Assembly: GCA_036571765.1 (NCBI GenBank)
Contig: BROE01000017.1
Span: 8,683,075-8,747,074, forward strand
Source: Plecoglossus altivelis
Taxonomy: Eukaryota > Chordata > Actinopteri > Osmeriformes > Plecoglossidae
Direction: 5' to 3'
DNA length: 64,000 nucleotides
Position 1 is the stretch's first letter; each line of letters begins with the position of its first letter. A program made the position numbers and the translations under genes. Of this stretch, positions 61,900-64,000 are shown piece by piece. The notes beneath the pieces are model-generated. The model was not told the origin of the DNA. It was given only the letters and a program-made list of their open reading frames with translations, and ran no database searches.

Positions 61900-63617
61900 G
61901 GGTGGCAAGCGCTATCTCGTGACACCAGAAGCAAAATTCCTATAAGTGGGCCGAAGACACATATTTAGAGACAGGAGTGCTAAGATTGGAAAGCAGGGAT
62001 TGGGTGGAGTGGATGCGAACACCCGAACGGTCTGGGTAATCACTCTCTATCTATATATATCTTCACGTCACTTATCGCGTTCCCATCCTTGTGCTAATAT
62101 CGGTATTCAGTTCGAACATTCTCACTGCTCCATCTCATCTCGTACAAATGACTTATACTTATAAGGAGAGCACAATATATATCATGGGCGTGACTCGATC
62201 TTGTCAACACGTGCCTTACTCGGGTCAGCGTTAAGCGCGTAAGGAGATCTCGCCGAGCGTGATCTACTTCTTTCGCACTCAGGTAGCGACGGAATTTGCG
62301 CAGAAGGCGAATGATGAGACAGGGTTCAGACGATCGAGGATGGGGGCAGAAGGAAGATCGCCACAGGGCGCGCACAGAACACGATGGGACCGGGTCAGAA
62401 CGTGGAAGAGAGTTACAGTTGTGAGTGCGAGAGGCCCAACGCCAGACCCACAATCCATGACAGCCTACTGGGGAGCAAAGATATGAAGGAAAATAGAACA
62501 GAGCGGACCGTGGGAGGAGAAATGATCTGTACCCTGAAAATGAACAAAAATCTAAGCGTTCTAAGCAGCTCAATTCCAAACATTCACGCCACTACTTTTT
62601 TTTATTTCTCCTTGATTCTACACATGGACTACTGATCATGCATTTAGACACATCCTAGTCTACTGTTGGCTTAGATCCTGTTAATGTCTCTCTCACCACA
62701 GTCCCTGACTTAAGACCACAGCCAGTCGGTCCCTCTTGTACTCTTTTCAGCAAGGCCCCCTGGAACGCACCGTCAAGTCCTCGCATTACTACAACACGCT
62801 CACGCGCTCACGCAACCGATGCGACACGGCCACAAGCCAGTTCTGTGGCTTTTCGAGAGAGACCGGCGTCGTTCTCAAGTGCACATTGACTCTCAAGTCC
62901 TTTCTCAACTCTCACTCCGAGACAACCAGACTAGAAGCACATGTCAAGCTCTCACTCGCGATGCGAACTGTTTATGCATGGATTATAAGAGATATAAGAT
63001 ACTAAGGTAAGGGAGAGTCTAGGCACGCATGTGGCAGGTAGAGAGGAAGTGAACAAGGACCACATGAGGAGGCTCTCATGGAACGTGGTTAGATAACTCG
63101 AAATAACAAGCCTCTACATGGAGGCCTTGGTTTTCATTACAGGTGCCCTGGACAGAGCCGAGCGAGGGCCGTGCGCGGAAGGGGATTTCCTCTTGGGCGG
63201 TGCGGAGGCGGAGCCGAACGGACCGGCGGGCAGGCCAAGAAGAGGAGGAGAGACGGGTCTAAAGCCCAGAGCGGGCAGAGAGGTAAGGAGAACTGGAGAG
63301 GAAGACACATCACGGAGCGAGTGAGGGAAAGGCACGAAGCGGAGAGACGACGTGGAGTCTCAGGAGCATGAACATCAGAACAGTACAGCCATCCCCCAAG
63401 ACGCATAGTTTTTGGTCGAAAGATTTAGAAGAAGCCCTCTTGTTGATCGGTTCTGTCAGCTGGTCGAGAACATATCTCGTCTTCCACTCAAACACATTGG
63501 GGCAAACAACTATTTAGTCCCAAAAAAGAGAGAGATTTCAAGCCAAATTTATAACGGGAGAGCACGATGTGATGTAATACTGGATGAGACGTGGACAAAC
63601 AAACAAGGATAGAAGAA
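61900..63617. other. CpG-rich, noise-like segment of uncertain quality
   Basis: CpG is not depleted here (for example CTCGCCGAGCGTGATC, AACACGCTCACGCGCTCACG), unlike most of the window, and there is no repeat or gene structure. A 140-base segment at 63143-63282 has a TTTTCATTACAG acceptor-like start and an AGAGGTAAGG donor-like end and is open in more than one frame, but I recognise no protein. Low assembly accuracy beside GA repeats is a real possibility. Confidence 0.4.
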
Positions 63618-63742
63618 CGGAGATTGAGACAGAGAGAGAGACGACGAGACAGAGAGACACGAGACAGAAAAAGAAAGAGTGACAGGCGAGAGAGGCCCAG
63701 AGGAGAGAAAAAAAGGAGAGAGAAAGAGAGAGACAGATGCCA
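63618..63742. repeat. imperfect GA-rich tract
   Basis: GAGACAGAGAGAGAGACGAC and similar, with irregular insertions such as GACGAGAC and GACACGAG. Confidence 0.85.
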
Positions 63743-63904
63743 GGATGATTTGTTAGAGTGATTGGCACATGGACCTGCACATCACTGCAGTATATTTAGT
63801 TCCTGTGTGCAAGGCTCTAGGGAGGGGTATTCACTGCTGTTTATGAGGAAGTCACTTGAGGAAGTTGGGAACAACATCAGGCCAACAATTTAAGGATGAT
63901 AAGG

Positions 63905-64000
63905 TAGAGAGAGTGAGAAAGAGGAAGGGAGAAAGAGGGAGGTAGAGAGAGTGAGAAAGAGGGAGGGAGAAAGAGGGAGGGAGGTAGAGAAAGAGGGAGG
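63905..64000. repeat. (GAGA/GGGA)n tract cut by window edge
   Basis: GTAGAGAGAGTGAGAAAGAG and AGGGAGGGAGAAAGAGGGAG units continue past the last base. Confidence 0.92.

Overview
The window looks like a piece of a teleost fish genome. The evidence is a 213-bp hAT-type MITE of a kind common in fish, tRNA-derived SINE and L2-type LINE remnants, the TTTATTTGTATAG-type dispersed fish repeat, and very dense microsatellites and minisatellites. There is no operon-like organisation and no bacterial or viral gene content. Nearly all long open frames lie inside simple repeats and are artefacts of low complexity.

The only protein-coding exon I can support is at 36682-36733 on the + strand. It encodes the signal peptide MLKSRDLIWALLFFGYA and ends at a phase-1 GTAAAA splice donor. 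Its length, sequence and splice phase match coding exon 1 of the neural cell adhesion molecule NCAM1. The layout is therefore about 36 kb of upstream DNA with no exon I recognise, the ncam1 promoter, 5' UTR and first exon at about 35.9-36.73 kb, and about 27 kb of first intron running off the right edge. A very long first intron is normal for NCAM1. Exon 2, which starts the first Ig domain, was not found.

Region by region: 0-1 kb is a hairpin-forming minisatellite. 1-8.7 kb is mostly unique DNA with a GA tract, a GT tract and three dispersed-repeat remnants. 8.7-9.7 kb is a TCTG array with higher-order structure. 10.5-12.9 kb holds an L2 3' end, a 44/49-bp minisatellite and a SINE. 15-25.6 kb alternates unique DNA with CT, CA, GA and GT arrays and carries the hAT MITE. 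29-33.4 kb holds three more tandem arrays. 33.5-36.7 kb is the cleaner, regulatory-looking ncam1 5' flank. Intron 1 (36.7-64 kb) is crowded with arrays: a 20-bp array, a 19-bp array with a polar variant map, a 389-bp perfect tandem duplication, a 39-bp array, a 120-bp higher-order purine array, and TG/CG and CA tracts. The last 2 kb (61.9-63.6 kb) has unusual CpG-rich, noise-like sequence next to GA repeats and may be an assembly-quality problem.

I found no strong candidate for an undescribed biological system. The most useful leads are the ncam1 exon and its flank, several AT-motif-rich blocks that resemble conserved vertebrate enhancers, the tandem 389-bp duplication, and arrays whose internal variant maps record how they expanded.
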